A stretch of 64,000 nt of DNA from Artocarpus heterophyllus (lineage: Eukaryota > Streptophyta > Magnoliopsida > Rosales > Moraceae), in NCBI GenBank assembly GCA_025403435.1, contig CM046332.1:1657530-1721529 (forward strand). Reading direction: 5' to 3'. The first letter of the stretch is position 1. The number at the start of each line of letters is the position of its first letter. A program made the translations under genes and the position numbers. Under the pieces are notes generated by a model. That model was not told the DNA's origin and made no database searches. It saw only the letters and a program-made list of their open reading frames with translations. Positions 12,191 to 24,108 of this stretch are shown here, one piece after another.

Positions 12191-12842
12191 GGTAGTAACA
12201 AGTGGTAACATATAAAATGTGAAAAGAAAAAGAGTTGCTCATTTTATATATATATAAGATATTAGAGGAAAAAGTGTCTTGTCAATAAATAAATTTGTTT
12301 GAGAAAATTAAGATGGCATGTGTCAAAAGATTATACTACCATCTTAAAAAAGTCTTAAACAGAGTTTACAATGGACACTCCTCAAATAGTAATAATAATA
12401 ACAAAAAAAAGAAGAAGATAGGTGTTAATCCGGAAGATATTAAAGAGGGATTGGCTGACACTTTTCTCCCTTTTTTTTTTTTTTTGGTTTAAAAAGTGGC
12501 CTACGTTCGTTTCAAAAATTTGTGACATTGACATATATTTAAAAAATATAAAAATATCTGAGGGGAAAAAAGGTCTAAACTAGAATGTGTTATACATATA
12601 ATTTTAAACAGATTTATAATAAACTAAGGTCGTGGAAAATTTTTAAAGTGATCAAACTAATATTTAGACAAGAAAAAAAAAAAAGCGAATTAATCACCAC
12701 TTCAGTGACCTCGACGTCTCTATGAAGGGGGAGTTGCAGGAAGTGCAATGCACCCATCAGTACTTGCACAAACAACCCAATAATCTTGCAATACCATCAC
12801 ACTTTCCCTACAGGCTACAACAACACTAAAATATTTTCCAAA
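12191..12842 (+). other. AT-rich spacer without recognised gene
   Basis: AT-rich sequence with short A and T runs (for example near 12403 and 12470). The small reading frame in it is low complexity. I see no family signature. Confidence 0.6.
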
Positions 12843-14070
12843 ATGTCGACAATGTGGGACGAACTCATGGGCAGTAACAACTGGGAAGATCTTCTGGAGC
12901 CGGAGCGGAACCAGGGCCTCCGGGTTCATCCTCCGCTGTAGGAACTTCTGCCAGACCACCTATGACTGCTTCAACTCTGACAAACTCTCTCTCAATTGCG
13001 GAAACTCCCGCTACGGCATAGACTCCTTCTTCACCGACGTCATGCTCCAAGACGCAAACAAATACCAAGTCGACGCCTTTCTCTACGCCACGTCCGGCAT
13101 CGGTGACCATACTGAGAACGTCTTCTTCCACCTGGGCCGCTCAGTCCCTGAGCCGTGGGACCGCCAGTCGAACTTGATGGGCTACGTGGCCATCACCACG
13201 GACGAGGTGAGCGAAACCATTGGCCTTCGCGATGTCTACGTGGTGTGGCGGGGCCGGAACCATCACCGTCTCCGAATGGATTAGCAACATCTTCGGGACA
13301 ATCCCTGTATCCGCCGAGGTTCGGCTTGCTCCGACGTCTCAGGGAAACGCTGTGCCCAGGTCCACGGTGGATGGCTTTCGATCTACACCTCGTCGAACTT
13401 GGATTCAAGCTTCGGCAAGGAGAGCGCGAGGTAGAAACTCCGCCGCGTGATCGAAGCCATGCGGGACAAGTACCCAAATGATTCCCTCAGCGTGGTGGTG
13501 AGGGGGCACAGCATTGGGCGCGCCCTGGCGACTCTGACCGCTTTCGATCTGGTCGAGAACAAAGTCGCCGGGGAACACGTCCGCGTCTCTGCGTTCGTCT
13601 TTGGTTGTCCACAAGTCGGCAGGCATTAGTTCAAAAACTTGGTGGGCGCACACTCAAATCTCAAGATCTTGCATGTTTTTAAAAGGTGGGACAGTGTGCC
13701 CATCACGCGTGATTTCATTCTTTCTTTCTACGTCCGTATACATACGGCTGCGCTGGTCATGGACGCGCACAAATCCCCGTACTTGAAATCGAAGGGCGAC
13801 TGGATCAACGATTTTCACAATTTGGAGGCCACTTTGCACGTGGTGGCGTGATGGAATGGGCCGTGCAAGCCGTTTGACGTTGAGAAGGTGAATACGGGCT
13901 TGGTTTTGGTGAATAAGTCGAGCAGGTATCTCGTTGATGACCTGAAGATTCCAGAGTATTGGTGGATTGAGAAGAACAAAGGAATGAACTACGATGAGAG
14001 CACTGGAAAGTGGGTTTTGGGTCCACCACCAAAATCTGCTGAGGAGATGCTGAAGATCGCCCTAAATTAA
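12843..14070 (+). pseudogene. Phospholipase A1-II-like (class 3 lipase) pseudogene
   Basis: The start reads MSTMWDELMGSNNWEDLLEP, like plant cytosolic phospholipase A1-II proteins, which release fatty acids from the sn-1 position of phospholipids. The first frame fails near 12920; in the next frame NCGNSRYG and QDANKYQVDAFLYATSGIGD continue through WDRQSNLMGYVAITTDEVSE to VYVVWRG, and breaks again near 13255. A later frame has the nucleophile elbow GHSIG (13504-13518) and FVFGCPQVG, then a stop at 13627-13629. The C-terminus continues through NLKILHVFKRWDSVP and DFHNLEATLHVVA to VPESWW-like IPEYWWIEKNKGMNYDE, ending at 14070. Ser, Asp and His of the catalytic triad appear to remain, but several frameshifts and stops make one product impossible without unlikely splicing. 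GC content is clearly higher than in the flanks. Confidence 0.88.
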
Positions 14071-16644
14071 AACAGCCCCCGGCGTGAGTTCTCATCCCAT
14101 ATAAATGTGCATTAGTACGCAATAAATAAATATGGTACTGTCTGTTATGGTGATCATCTCCTGCGTCTGCATGCATATCGTTTTATTATCTTGGATTATG
14201 TAAGAATATCGTTCATGTTATGGATGGCCTTATCAATAACTAACTAAAAATAAATAAATAAAAGGCCTATTATGTATGTGTTATCTGTGTATGGTCGTCT
14301 AATATGTAACTAGTTAATTATCAGTTATCAAATAAAGACTCAGAGTGAGCTAGTACATTCTTCTAGCCTTGACCTTGTATGATCTTGTGCTGTATGTTTC
14401 TCTTTTTCCCTTGTGCAACTATGTCGGGTTTTGTCTCTGTTGCATAACTTCTCATATTTCGGGTTTCAGTCTTGTCATCAATATTTTCTTGGTGGCTTGT
14501 TGTTCTCTTTTTTGTGCTTGCTTCTTCTGAAGTTGGTTGATTTTTTTTTTTTTTTTTTTTTGTGTTTCTGAACTTTTTCCTTTTACTTTATTTTAATAAA
14601 TTTGAGTGGGGGATTTGGTGAAGGATCTGTATACTAATAGATGTCTTAGTAGAAATGTATTAATTCTCCTTTTATATTAGTTATTCTTTCTCCTCATTAA
14701 AAAAAATTAAAATTCAAATCATGCATTTTATCTCTAAACTATAATAAGAAAAGAATAATGTTAGAGATACAACTTTAAATATTGATATCATGCATATTAT
14801 CTCTAAATTATAATAAGAAAAGAATAAGGCTAGAGATACAACTTTAATTTCAATATTCGTACTAATTTTGAGTTGTTATTTTTTTATGGACAAGTGTGTA
14901 AAAATTTATCACGTCAATATAAGAAATTGTATTTACTAATAAAAAATGACAATTCAAAATTCAAAATTGACACAAAAATTAGGCTGAAAATTAGTTTCTC
15001 CAACACTACTCGAAAGAACATCATATGAAACATGTACGCTATTCCAATGTTTAAAAAAATACTGGAAAAGGCTATATATAGCATCAATTTGTTGATGTTA
15101 TAGTCACTCAAGAGTTGGTAGAACATATAAAAAACTTATGATTCTCTACCTGGAGATGTAAGGGTTAACACATTATTTGTCTTCATCAAATTCTTATTAA
15201 TAATTTCCTGAAATTGAGCTAGTCCATAATTTTTTTTGGCTGAAAATTATGGTGCAATTGTTTAATTCAAGACTCTTTTGAATTCAATTGATCACTAGCC
15301 TACGTACAGAAATCATTGTGGGAATTCAATCCTATAGAGTAGTTTGGAGTTCAAGAGACCTCCAACGAGAAGTATACAAGATATTTTTCTACATATATAG
15401 AATGGAAAACTAATTAGAAAACAACAATTACGTGATTAAATCTAGATCTGTAATTTTAAAAAAATCCATGAAAATATACCCTTGGCGTACAAGATCATAA
15501 CTAGTACTGAAACCCTTCAACAGAAAAGATTAACTTAATTCGTACTTACATTCATGAAAATCCATGAATAAGTAAACGATTTCGACTGTTTTTACAATTT
15601 CCAATCATTTTTACGATTTCAACCTTTTTGTTATAATGTTATCTCCCACAAAATTTAAAACAAAAAACAATAACAACTGTAAAAAAAATAGGTTCCAATC
15701 GCTCTCCGAAACAGACTATCATATGTAACAAAACTTCTTAACTAACTCTTTCATTATTAGATTACATCAGTAATAATCAGTAGCATGAAAGAGAAAAGAG
15801 AGAGAGAGAGAGATTACATCAATAATTAGTTTATTCTATCATCGACATTTCCCCCTCAGAAAATTGAATTGAGCACCCCTTTTTTCTTATACAATGCACC
15901 CATTGTGATTGTGGAAAGAAGGGATCCTCGTCGTCTTCCCAACTCTTAATTTTTCGTAGTTTGTGATTCCATTATCTACGTAACTCGAGATATATTTTCC
16001 ACAATATGCGTGCTTGAAAGGAATTTTAGAAAAAGAAATCTAGATTTTTTTTAATTAATTGTGAACGTTTGATGGCCCAAGAACAAGTCGTACGTGTAGG
16101 TTTCTTAAAGATGAGCTAGCTCAAAGTTTCAAAGTCGTGGTGGTTAAAAGGAAAAAAAAAAATTTCGTCAAGTGAGACGCGAGTTTTAAACAGTATATTT
16201 TAACCCATTACGTGCACAGATTAAATTGTGGGAACGGGCTCATAATGACAAGCGCACTGTATACATAAATAGTCACACGTTTAGACAATAATGTATTTGT
16301 TAAGAACCTTTCAAGTAAATAAATATACTGTTTAAGTCTGAAGTTCATGACTTGTGAAGTCCACACATCGGTCTACGTTCACATTCTTACCTCATCTTTC
16401 ATGTAATATCAATACTAATGTTATATTTAACATCACAAAAATATAAAATAAATATATTTAATATGTTATTCAATTCTATGCTTCAATATATGTTGTTATA
16501 TTTTATTAAAATTTTTTAATATGACATAGTTATTAAACTTTGAAACTTGTAAAAATAAATGTTTAATAGTAAAATAATTCAAATGTCAAATTTACTGTCA
16601 GCACATCAACAAACTTTGCATTAGATATGCTCTTAACTGGCTAT
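14071..16644. other. Non-coding AT-rich interval
   Basis: Contains a T run of about 20 at 14540-14561, a local 69-bp duplication (14717-14850) and a short GA repeat near 15796. The first few hundred bases may be the old 3' flank of the lipase pseudogene. No gene or family signature recognised. Confidence 0.6.
14717..14850. repeat. Local tandem duplication, ~69-bp unit
   Basis: Two near-identical copies beginning ATCATGCAT(T/A)TTATCTCTAA, sharing AATAAGAAAAGAATAA and AGAGATACAACTTTAA. They differ by a few substitutions. Confidence 0.85.
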
Positions 16645-17146
16645 TGTCACATCCCGAGGGCCATGATGGAGGTAAATTAAATTAAATGAGAGTCAATTAA
16701 ACGAAACAGCTGATTAAGCGAAATAAATAAATAAATAAATAAATTTCTCAACAGAAATAAATCTCACCAACAATACCTACTATTCCGATCCAATGATCTC
16801 CTTAAAACAAGTTTACCATTTTATTTTGTGCAAAGCCATCTAGTTCACCACTGTAGTGGCTCAACTGGGTTTCAGGACCTGCCCCTAAAGTTGCTCTCTA
16901 TACAACCCGATCTTTGTACGTGGCATCATGCACTAATGTCTCATTCTGAACAAAGTTCTTGACTCATTTGGTACTGAATATTATGGTACTTATATCGTTA
17001 CTTGAGTCTCATGTTATCAAGTTATCTCATTTACATTCATTATTAGTGTGCCTTTAAAGTCCAAATAATCATGTTACAAAATCAAAATCCTTTTTATTAT
17101 TAAATGATGAATACTAGTGTAAAACTACTATTTTTATGCAGCACTG

Positions 17147-17268
17147 TCGACCTGCTGATAATTGAAGTCTAACCTGTCGAACTGCTGATGTTCGTCTTAC
17201 CGATTTCTAAGTTCGGCCTGCCGGATTATTTGAATTTGGCCTACCAAAGGATGAGTTCGGCCTGTCAA
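17147..17268 (-). repeat. Phased palindrome array, copy 1 of duplicated unit
   Basis: Motif-like 12-mers start near 17147, 17169, 17192, 17213, 17236 and 17257 (steps 22, 23, 21, 23, 21). The best copies are TCGGCCTGCCGG at 17213 and TCGGCCTGTCAA at 17257. Confidence 0.75.
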
Positions 17269-17480
17269 TCTATTGAAATCTGAACAAAGTTCTTGACTCA
17301 TTTGGTACTGAATATTATGGTACTTATATCGTTACTTGAGTCTCATGTTATCAAGTTATCTCATTTACATTCATTATTAGTGTGCCTTTAAAGTCCAAAT
17401 AATCATGTTACAAAATCAAAATCCTTTCTATTATTAAATGATGAATACTAGTGCAAAACTACTATTTTTATGCAGCACTG

Positions 17481-17602
17481 TCGACCTGCTGACAATTGAA
17501 GTCTAACCTGTCGAACTGCTGATGTTCGTCTTACCGATTTGTAAGTTCGGCCTGCCGAATTATTTGAATTTGGCCTACCAAAGGATGAGTTCGGCCTGCC
17601 GA
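17481..17602 (-). repeat. Phased palindrome array, copy 2 of duplicated unit
   Basis: This is the 17147 array repeated 334 bp downstream, ending with an intact TCGGCCTGCCGA at 17591-17602. It is better preserved than copy 1. Confidence 0.78.
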
Positions 17603-17645
17603 TCTATTAAAATCTGGAAAATTTCTAGATTTCAAGCCTCAATAA

Positions 17646-18333
17646 TGATATGAACCCCGCCGACTAACGCGACAAGACCTGACACTAAATCTGGAATTAG
17701 AACCCTTAATCCCTTAAGACATACGTTTGTTGAGCCTTGACCCACAATCTAGTGAGACACGAACCAAGAACCACGGATAGGAAAACGCCACACCCAGAAT
17801 TTCAAGAACGCTTAAAAGCCCTAGATGATAAGTCAGTTTGTTGAATGCCACAAGATTAATCTTGATAAGTTCAAAGAGTCTTCTCAAGAAAATAAGAAGA
17901 ATGCAAGAAAAGCCTCACAAATTCATGAATAATGATATGATTGATTATCCTCAAAATAACAAAGTGTTTTCAATTATATGGGAATGATTTTTTAGCCCAA
18001 AAGAATCCCTAAGCGAAGGTTGACTTAGAAAATCCCTTAATTGGTGCTTTCCCATGTGAAATTAAGCCCTAGAATAACACAAAAGGAAAGTTACTAATCT
18101 TATCCCTTAAAATACGCCTAACCTAATCCAAAAAACATAAAAATATCTAGGTTTGTTTTTATGCCTAACAAAGCCAATTTTGACAACTAAAAATATGAAA
18201 ATTACACTAGGAAAATAAATTGATGACGAGGCTCAAACTTGATGACATGGCGCCCACGTGTCGATCTAAAATAGAAAGGTTTCTCGAAATTACAAATCTG
18301 CCCCACAATTTTCTAGAATCATGCACATCATCA
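17646..18333 (-). mobile_element. Probable 3' LTR of gypsy element C
   Basis: Starts TGATATGAACCCCG and ends CACATCATCA on the plus strand, i.e. TG...CA in minus orientation. It lies ~70 bp beyond the pol stop of element C. Boundaries are inferred from the TG/CA ends because no second LTR copy is in the window. Confidence 0.6.
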
Positions 18334-18405
18334 ATGTGAATCTTCTAGAACCTTAATCATCGTGAGTAGGCTCTCTTGAGATTGACTTGGGCCTATGTCG
18401 GGGCT

Positions 18406-19238
18406 CTAATTATGTGGCATGTCGCAAATTTGTTGAATGAGCCCGTTCAATGCCTCCTTGAAATGCTTGGCCTTAGACCTCGTGATTAGACCACTTGAAC
18501 AGCTTAAGGGATCACGAACATGGCTCCTAACTTGTGCAGCTCCATTCCTTGCATCATTCTCCCCCTCTTGAGAAGGATTTGTCCTCAAATCATCACTTGC
18601 ATCAAAAGGAGTTAGGTCAGAAACATTAAAACTAACACTAACACCATACTCACCGGGTAAATCAAGTTTGTAGGCATTGTCATTAATGCGTTCCAACACT
18701 TGAAGCAGTCCATCACCCCTCGGAAGGAGTTTTGAATGCCTTTGTTTGGAGAAACGTTCGTTTCTCATATGCAGCCACACCCAATCTCCCGGTTCACACA
18801 CCACCTGCTTGTGGTCCTTATTGGCTTGTCTTGCATATTACTCGGTACGACTCCCTATCTTATGTCTCGCCTTCTCGTGCATTTGCCTAACAAAATCAGC
18901 CTTTTTCTTGCCATCTAAGTTAACTCATTCATTCAAAGGTAAAGGAGTTAAATCCAAAGGAGTCAATGGATTAAAACCATAAACAACTTCAAACGGTGAA
19001 AACTTAGTTGCAGAATGAATACTTCTATTATAAGCAAATTCAACATGTGGCAAACAATCTTCCCAAGTTTTCAAATTCTTTTGAATGATAGCACATAATA
19101 GAGTAGATAAAGTCCTGTTCACTACTTCAGTTTGACCATCAGTCTACGGGTGACAAGTAGTAGAAAATAATAGCTTAGTCCCCAACTTTGCCCACAAGGT
19201 CTTCCAAAAGTAACTCAAGAACTTTGCATCTCTATCAG
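18406..19238 (-). pseudogene. Gypsy C integrase, C-terminal part
   Basis: On the minus strand, starting at the solo-LTR junction, it reads [20 protein letters not shown], then CHP-stop-TDGQTEV (TAG near 19147) and the core end [20 protein letters not shown]. The DNA-binding tail follows (VCEPGDWVWLHMRNERFSKQ, then YKLDLPGEYGVSVSFNVSDL), ending DMPHN at 18406. Further stops occur near 18837 and 18921. No chromodomain is evident. The N-terminal half lies beyond the inserted LTR at 22245. Confidence 0.9.
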
Positions 19239-19490
19239 TGTAACACCCACCAATTTTGATGTAACAGATCATGTTAAGTTAGTAACAACGTTAAGTAAAT
19301 TTTATTAACAATTTATGTTGTATGTTATGATTTATGATCTTAATGTTACTAACTATTTATTTCAAGTGTTATGATAGGTGACGATCAAATGGAATCGATG
19401 TACTCAAGTGTTCATGTTAATTTTAATGTATATTTATTTATGATGAAATGATGACTTGAATGTTATAATGTATGGCATTTTATAGACAGT

Positions 19491-19572
19491 TCGGCAGGCC
19501 GGACTTTCAAGTTCGGCAAGTCGAAAAGTCTGCCAAGAATCGACAGGCCAAACTATGCAGTCGGCAGGCCGA
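19491..19572 (+). repeat. Phased TCGGC-AG-GCCGA array, 5' part of solo LTR A
   Basis: Motif starts at 19491, 19513, 19540 and 19561 (steps 22, 27, 21), the same pattern as 6303-6384. Confidence 0.82.
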
Positions 19573-21843
19573 TGATAGCTGACGAGCAGTCAGCAGAAAT
19601 CTCTCCAAATTTATGGATGAGATAATTACGTTGATTGGGTGTTTTAATATGATTAATTGGTATAATTATGGATTAATTTCCTCATTTAAGGAGATAAAGC
19701 ATTTGACTTAGAATTTATTGAATGTAATTGTTAAAGGTTTCCTATTTTTAGAGGGCAAATTATAATAAGATGACATAATTTGTCTGACTTCCCTCTTTTC
19801 TCTTCATTCTCCACGCAAATTAACCCAAGATTAGTTAGAAATTTTTGACATAATTGAGAGCATTGAAATTTTCTTTTACGTTATCCTCATTCACGTAAAC
19901 GCTCGCTCTCTCTCTCTTTAATCTTCTGAGACGTTTCTTTCCTCTTCTCTCTTCTTCTTCACGTTTTCTCCTCTCCTTCTTCTCCTTGTTTTCCTGAGAA
20001 TATTTGAAAGAAAAATTGATAATTTTGTTGGTTGAATTGAAGGAGTTTTGTGAAGAAATTTGTTTAAGGTAAGAATTTCTTTTGGTGTTTTAGAAATGTA
20101 TTTCTTCTCCTTAATCCGACTGCCATATCTTTCTCTACAAAATTTTGTTTGCTCTGAATTTTTTATATGTTATTCATGTATGTGTTATGTGATGTTCCTC
20201 CAAATTTCACATTAGTTGGATTTTTCTATGATAAGTTATGAATTTTCTATCCTCTACCACTCAGTAAATATTGTTGTTTGGCTATGATGCATGAAAATGT
20301 GATGTTCGTTCAAGGGGTAAATGTGCTTTGTTTGCTACGAAATTTAGTAAAAATGTTCATGTATATGTTATGTTATGGATTGCAAAGTTTGGTAATGTTT
20401 TGATGAGTGAATTATATGTTATGAAATTTCTATGAGATTAGGTCAAGAAAACTGTTTTAACAATGTTAATTTTAGACTTTCGTTTTATGTAATGTTTTAT
20501 ATGTTTAAATGATTTTATTGATGATGAAATAATTTTATGATATGGAAATATATGATAGTAAGATGTTAGTATGAATTTTAAAATTAAAATATATGTGTTT
20601 TAATTGTTAGAAAATGTATTTAAAAGATTACTCACTACCTTATTATTATTGTTGGCAGATTTCATGTTTGAAATGTATAGGTTGTTTTTTGTTTAGATAC
20701 CTAATGTAATTTTTATGACTAAAGAAAAATTATGGTAATATGTTTATGTTTTAACTTTACCCTGTTAAGTATGATGTCTAAAGTATGTGTGTATATTAAG
20801 TTTTTAAGTCTTAAATCCATTTAGGTCAGTGAAGTGTATGTGATAATGATTTTATGTTTTTAATGATTATAGTTAAGGATGCATGTTATGAATTATGTTT
20901 GTTTGAGATGAAAGTATATGTAATGTTATATGAATGGATGTTTTACTCTATGATAATAAGTATTAATTTTAATTGTATTTTTAAATGAATAAATGGCATG
21001 AACACACAAAGGAACGAGCACATTGAGACCGCGGCGTCATCACCAATTCATATAAGGTTAAGTAAGCTAGCTTTTAATGTAAGTACATTCTCACCTGCAA
21101 CGTGATATGTTTTATAAGGTTTGATATTATGATCATGATGATATTTATGATGATTTTATGATAATTTCCTTAAAGGGTTTCTTATGAAAGATTTTCATGA
21201 TTTAAAGTTATGCATGTTTGATTATGGCAAATTTCAAAGCATGAAAGTCAAGTATATATGTATCACCTAATAAGTGTTGCACACCAATGTTATGATATGA
21301 TATGTTATGATGTCATGTTTGGTTTAGGATTAGCTACCCTTCTCCTCTCATGACGGCGCGCCTACAATGATGATTATGGTGCAACACTTGGGCCCTTAAG
21401 ATAAAATGGAATAAGTTTGAATATGGTCAAGTAATGAAAGATGTGTTTCTATGAAAATGTGCTTAATGCACTATTATGATATGATGATGATGTTTATGAA
21501 ATGTTTTTAAATTGTGAGAATTATATGTACTTACTAAGCTTTAGCTTATTCAAGTTTATGTCATGTTGCAGATAAGGGTAAGAAAGTCATGGATTAGGCG
21601 GAGGACATGGGAAGGCGTGTGAGCATAAAGAAGATGAATTGTAACCGAAAGAACGCCAATGAAGCAAATTTTATGATTTAAGTTATGGTTTATTATTTGA
21701 ACATATTTTTATGATAAGTTTTAAAGAATACAAGAACTATGTTTTAATATTTTATTTTATCATTTTAAAGAATTTGATCTTTCGTATTTTTGAAAAGTTG
21801 AATTTGTCTTAAAATTATGTTTTCTTAAAATTTTTTGGCTCTG

Positions 21844-21973
21844 TCGGCCTGTCGAACATCATTGGTCGGCATGCCAATGTAAGAAAGATCGGCCTGCCGA
21901 ACTTTGAAAGTCTTTAAACCCTGTTTTGTTGAGCCTCTGACGGCCTGCCGGTTGACGATCTCCGGCCTGCCGA
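21844..21973 (+). repeat. Phased TCGGC-CT-GCCGA array, 3' part of solo LTR A
   Basis: Motif starts at 21844, 21866 and 21889, then 21940 and 21962 (steps 22, 23 and 22 within groups). The centre dinucleotide is CT or AT, i.e. opposite in sense to the 5' array. Confidence 0.82.
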
Positions 21974-22244
21974 ACTGTGGGAGCAAATAGTTTATAAATG
22001 ATGTCATGTGATATGAGTTATGATTTTACAATTTGGTATATTTATTTTATTAAAGCAAGTTTATGATTAATTTAAAGTGTAATTGAATTAATTATGGTAT
22101 GGAATAAGTTAATGAATGTTGTAAAAAAAATGTATATATGGATCCTGGTTACGTTTTCCTTAATTATGTTTACATTTAAAGTTCATATAAGTATGAATGT
22201 ATGAATGTAACGACATCTGTGACGTCCGTAAGGGGGGCGTTACA

Positions 22245-24108
22245 ATCAAAAACAATACTCCTAGGCATGCCATGCAACCTAACAATCTCCTTGAAAAACA
22301 AATAAGCTATATGTGATGCATCATCAGTTTTATGACATGCAATGAAGTGTGCCATCTTAGAAAACCTATCAACTACCACAAACACAGAATCTCTCCCCCT
22401 CTTAGTCATATGTAACCCCAACACAAAGTCCATAGAGATGTCAACCCAAGGTTCTCTAAGAATAGGAAGTGGAGTATATAACCCATGTGGTTGCAACCTA
22501 GACTTGGCTTGTCTACATATAATGCATCTCCCACAAATCCTCTCAACATCACGCTTCATATGTGGCCAAAAGAAATGCTCATGCAAGACACCTAAAGTCT
22601 TAACCATTCCAAAGCAACCCATCAAACCACCACCATGTGCTTCTCTAACTAACAACTCACGCAAAAAAGAATGAGGAATGCAAAGTTTATTTTCTTGAAA
22701 CAAGAAACCCTCATGTAAGTAGTATTTCCCACATGCCCCCTTTGTGCAATCTTTAAACACAACTCCAAAATCAAAATCCAATGCATATAATTCTTTAATG
22801 TACTTAAATCCAAGCAACTTAGCATCAAGAGTTGAAAGTAATGCGTACCTACGAGATAATGCATCGGCAACTATGTTTTCCTCACCTTGCTTGTATTTGA
22901 TCACATATAGGAATTGTCTCAATGAATTCTACCCACTTGGCATGGCATTTATTCAATTTGTGCTACCAAGTCTCTAAAGTTCTAACCAATGCATACATCT
23001 TCTTATCGTAAGTGGGATAATTCAGAGCTACCCCACTCAACTTTTCACTAAAGTATGCAACCGGTCTTCCTTCTTGCATCAAAATGCCTCCAATACCTGT
23101 ACCTGAAGCATCACACTCAATTTCAAATGTTTTAGTGAAGTTAGGTAAAACAAGTAGAGGTGCATTTGTTAACTTCTCCTTGATCAGTTTGAATGCCTTT
23201 TCTTGTTCCTCTCCCCACTTAAATGGAACATTCTTCTTGATGACTTCAGTCAAAGGTGCGGCAAGGCTACTAAAGTCCTGAACAAAATGCCGGTAGAAAC
23301 TAGCCAAGCCATGGAAACTTCTCACCTGCCCTATGGTTGTAGGAGTTGGCCAATCTTGGATTGCCTTCACCTTTTCCTCATCAACCTGTATACCTTGTGC
23401 ACTCACAACAAAACCAAGAAATACAAGCTTATCTGTGCAAAAGGTACATTTCTTGAAGTTAGCAAACAACTTTTCTTTCCTTAAAACATCTAAAACAAGT
23501 TTTAAATGTTCAACATGATCATCCAAGTTTTTGCTATAAATCAAGATATCATCAAAGTAGACAACTACAAATTGACCAATGTAAGCTCGCAAAACATGGT
23601 TCATAAGTCTCATGAAAGTGCTAGGTGCATTAGTTAATCCGAAAGGCGTAACTAACCATTCATAGAAACCATATTTTGCTTTAAATGCAGTTTTCCACTC
23701 ATCACCTTCCTTGATCCTAATTTGATGATATCCACTCTTAAGATCAATCTTCGTAAAAACACAAGAACCATGCAATTCATCAAACATATCATCTAGTCTA
23801 GGAATGGGATGACGATACTTTACCGTAATGTTGTTGATGGCTCGGCAGTCTACACACATTCTCCATGTCCCATCCTTCTTAGGCACTAGCAACACCGAAA
23901 CCGCACAAGGACTCATGCTTTCACACACATATCCCTTCTCCAATAACTCGCCTACTTGCCTTTGAAGTTCCCTTGTCTCCTCAGGATTACTATAGGTAGG
24001 CCGGTTTGGAACTGAAGCACCAGGTATGAAGTCAATTTGATGCTCAATTCCTCGAATTGGAGGTAAGCCTTGAGGCAACTCTTCAGGAAATACATCCTCG
24101 AACTCCTA
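22245..24108 (-). pseudogene. Gypsy C reverse transcriptase, RNase H and integrase N-terminal part
   Basis: Minus strand. It follows an in-frame TAG (24106-24108) that interrupts the normal [15 protein letters not shown] sequence. Reverse transcriptase has [30 protein letters not shown] and the catalytic YFDDILIYS. RNase H breaks off at ALVRTLETW followed by a stop; about 20 codons including the TDHESLKHL-type motif are missing near 22950, and it resumes at [17 protein letters not shown]. Integrase has its zinc-binding HHCC region, ending [13 protein letters not shown], and the first catalytic Asp in [12 protein letters not shown]. It ends GMPRSIVFD, where the solo LTR cuts the second catalytic motif. 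Confidence 0.93.

Larger units (their letters stand above)
16945..17613. repeat. 334-bp tandem duplication inside LTR B fragment
   Basis: Unit 1 is 16945-17278 and unit 2 is 17279-17613, both starting TCTGAACAAAGTTCTTGACT. They differ at few positions, several of them in CpG sites of the palindrome motifs (for example GTCAATC in unit 1 against GCCGATC in unit 2). The duplication is recent compared with the rest of this fragment. Confidence 0.92.
16645..17645 (-). mobile_element. LTR family B fragment, reverse orientation
   Basis: It begins TGTCACATCCCGAGG, the reverse complement of an LTR B end, and 16850-16935 is the reverse complement of the 11100-11175 block in LTR B. The phased palindrome array and the AAATTCTATAATTTTCC-like flank follow in the expected reverse order. 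It stops where LTR C starts (17646), so roughly the 5' half of the LTR is missing. It includes an (AAAT)n tract near 16720-16744 and a 334-bp tandem duplication. Confidence 0.8.
19239..22244 (+). mobile_element. Solo LTR, family A (3006 bp), inserted in integrase of element C
   Basis: Starts TGTAACACCC and ends GGGGGGCGTTACA, with no internal region or partner LTR. Flanks are ATCAG (19234-19238) and ATCAA (22245-22249), a 5-bp target duplication with one change. It is the only complete family A LTR here and defines the family: 5' array at 19491, CT-rich block near 19900, CCGCGGCGTC near 21030, inverted pair near 21275/21380, 3' array at 21844. It arose by insertion and then LTR-LTR recombination. 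Confidence 0.93.
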
